Assembly: GCA_021821585.1 (NCBI GenBank)
Contig: JAKACF010000174.1
Location: 1-6,581, forward strand
Source of the DNA: Actinomycetes bacterium
GTDB taxonomy: Bacteria; Actinomycetota; Acidimicrobiia; Acidimicrobiales; Bog-793
Length of the DNA stretch: 6,581 bases
Direction: 5' to 3'
Shown here: piece by piece, positions 5,547 through 6,581 of the stretch
How the letters are laid out: every line of letters starts with the position of its first letter
Numbering within the stretch: the first letter of the stretch is position 1
Program-made: the position numbers and the translations under genes
Notes under the pieces: generated by a model
Told to the model about the DNA's origin: nothing
The model's input: the letters and a program-made list of their open reading frames with translations, nothing else
The model's database searches: none

Positions 5547-6224
5547 ATGGAGTCACTGTTCGGCCGCTACGAGGCCGCCGCCCTCCTCGCCATCGAACGG
5601 GCGAACGGCGGCGAGCTCGCCCCGCTCGAGCAGGTCCTCGTCGCCTTCGAGGGACTCTTCGGGGCGGGCGTGACGGCGGCGACGTTCGCCGAGTCGGTCG
5701 CCCTCCTCGTCGACGCCGGGCTCGTCGCCTACGCCGACGGCGCCCTCGAGCTCACCGTCGACGGGCGGCGGACGATCCGGCGCTCCGGCGCCCACTTCGA
5801 CCCGGACTTCCCGGCCAAGGTGGCCGACCGGCTCGCCCTCATCGACGAGGACGAGCTCGCCCCCGAGGGGGAGCTCCCCTCGCCGAGCGAGGAGGACGTG
5901 CTCGCCGCCCTCGCCTCGCTCGGAAAGGCGCGTATCGAGCACCGCGCCCCCGTCACCGGCGACCTCATCGCCCCGAGCGGGATGGCGGGCCACCACACCC
6001 TCGCCTCCCGGATGCTGTCCGGGCTCCCGGGCGGCTTCGGGGTGCGCATCGACGTCCCGGGCGTCTCCTCCTCGAGCGCAGGCAGGGGCGCCGCCCCCGG
6101 TCCGCCCCGCACGGGGTCCGCGTCCGTCGCGCCACCCGGAGAGGCCGGAGCCGGCTCCCCGCCGCCGCCCGGCGTCCCGCTCGTCTCCCCCGCCGAGGAG
6201 CCCGAGGGCCGGGACGCCGACTAG
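5547..6224 (+). CDS. Uncharacterised protein, winged-helix-like N-terminus, disordered tail
   Basis: I do not recognise a named family in these 225 residues. Residues 5-80 look like a winged-helix fold: helices around YEAAALLAIERANG (8-21), LEQVLVAFEGLFG (27-39) and TFAESVALLVDAGLV (46-60), then a wing-like strand pair ending ALELTVDGRRTI (66-77), the L-x-L-T-x-x-G pattern common in DNA-binding winged helices. A conserved-looking middle (83-165) includes acidic residues and DLIAPSGMAGHH (139-150). From about 172 the protein is Ser/Pro/Gly-rich (SSSS, PPPP) and ends acidic, probably disordered. The gene begins 31 bases after the kinase and may be the last gene of that operon; a regulatory role is conceivable but not shown. 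Its TAG stop shares a CTAG with the convergent gene's stop. Codon use matches neighbours. Confidence 0.72.
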   Translation: MESLFGRYEAAALLAIERANGGELAPLEQVLVAFEGLFGAGVTAATFAESVALLVDAGLVAYADGALELTVDGRRTIRRSGAHFDPDFPAKVADRLALIDEDELAPEGELPSPSEEDVLAALASLGKARIEHRAPVTGDLIAPSGMAGHHTLASRMLSGLPGGFGVRIDVPGVSSSSAGRGAAPGPPRTGSASVAPPGEAGAGSPPPPGVPLVSPAEEPEGRDAD

Positions 6225-6581
6225 GGGACCCGTGGCGGGGGCAGATCGAGCCAGCCGGTGCGCATGCGCCAGTGGCGCCCGGCGCGCATGTGGGCGACGG
6301 CCGCCCGCTCGAGCAGCGAGCGCTGGGGCAGGCTCGACAGGTCGACGTCCGCCGGCGCCCGGAAGACGAAGTTGAGCACCTGGTCGTCGCCCTCGTAGAA
6401 GCCGGGGACGATCTCGAAGCGGCGCTGGAAGGCCACGATGTTCGACTCCTCGGGCAGGTACTCCGCCAGCTGCTCGTCGAGCAGCCACGACATGCACGTC
6501 GCCACCCTGCGCTGGTCGACCGTGAAGAAGCGGGAGAAGAAGTCGCCCGCCATCTGGAGCGAGGCCTGCACCGAGTCCGGC
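6221..6581 (-). CDS. Probable GNAT-like acyltransferase, C-terminal part (5' end outside window)
   Basis: The last 119 residues of a minus-strand protein, open to the right edge. The segment reading CMSWLLDEQLAEYL, then SNIVAFQRRF, a Phe/Val-rich strand (VLNFVFRAP), and a closing GRHWRMRTGWLDL resembles the C-terminal domain of a group of actinobacterial proteins annotated as acyltransferases with a GNAT-like C-terminal (GNAT_C) domain. This is recognition from memory, and the catalytic N-terminal half is not visible. A GTG at 6571 could be read as a start, but no ribosome binding site precedes it, the frame stays open upstream, and the sequence there already looks like mid-domain, so I treat the gene as truncated by the window. 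It converges on the 5547 gene with a 4-base overlap of the two stop codons. There is no sign that it belongs with the amino-sugar operon. That it is coding is very likely; the family is moderately likely. Confidence 0.7.
   Translation of the reverse strand, partial: PDSVQASLQMAGDFFSRFFTVDQRRVATCMSWLLDEQLAEYLPEESNIVAFQRRFEIVPGFYEGDDQVLNFVFRAPADVDLSSLPQRSLLERAAVAHMRAGRHWRMRTGWLDLPPPRVP

Noticed and set aside
2667..5548. Very long open frames on the minus strand opposite the amino-sugar operon (over 600 codons each)
   Set aside because: They are antisense shadows caused by very high GC and few stop codons. Their translations are low-complexity Arg/Gly/Pro/Ala text without family motifs, while the plus strand holds clear enzymes.
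6061..6221. Possible frameshift at the Pro/Ser-rich end of the 5547 gene
   Set aside because: The GC-rich third-position pattern continues in frame to the TAG and the residues are typical of a disordered tail, so no break is needed.

Overview
The window is a very GC-rich, densely packed stretch of bacterial chromosome. GTG starts are common, third codon positions are mostly G or C, and genes abut or overlap by 4 bases. This composition, a neighbouring uppS and recO, and an APS-type CysH with a Cys-Cys pair all suggest a high-GC actinobacterium. Acidimicrobiia or a relative is my best guess, but the sequence alone does not prove it. I see no mobile element, tRNA, rRNA, CRISPR array or obvious foreign gene.

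Layout from left to right. (1) The 5' part of a minus-strand cysH (sulfate assimilation) runs off the left edge. (2) A divergent intergenic region of about 180 bases holds a candidate cysH promoter and a 21-base imperfect inverted repeat that could be an operator. (3) On the plus strand come uppS (undecaprenyl diphosphate synthase), a 79-residue two-helix membrane protein overlapping uppS by 4 bases, and recO (recombinational repair). (4) Then comes a compact three-gene amino-sugar operon: a SIS-domain glucosamine-6-phosphate deaminase (NagB-II type), N-acetylglucosamine-6-phosphate deacetylase (nagA), and a BadF/BadG-family N-acetylglucosamine kinase. (5) Next is an uncharacterised protein with a winged-helix-like N-terminus and a disordered Pro/Ser-rich tail. 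(6) The 3' part of a minus-strand gene, probably the C-terminal domain of a GNAT-like acyltransferase, runs off the right edge. Its stop codon shares a CTAG palindrome with the stop of the preceding gene.

The amino-sugar genes form a complete cytoplasmic route: GlcNAc to GlcNAc-6-phosphate (kinase), to GlcN-6-phosphate plus acetate (NagA), to fructose-6-phosphate plus ammonia (deaminase). No PTS or other transporter is visible. A kinase-based entry fits free GlcNAc arriving from peptidoglycan recycling or from a non-PTS importer encoded elsewhere. uppS supplies the lipid carrier for the same wall polymer, so much of the window concerns cell-envelope metabolism, though functional coupling is only inferred.

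The most interesting points are these. Three genes (uppS, recO and the deaminase) lack a Shine-Dalgarno sequence but have a TANNNT -10-like hexamer ending 6 to 8 bases before the start codon, which predicts leaderless mRNAs. NagA carries Gln where the family normally has a catalytic His. There is also the possible cysH operator and the shared CTAG double stop. I found no clear evidence of an entirely new biological system.
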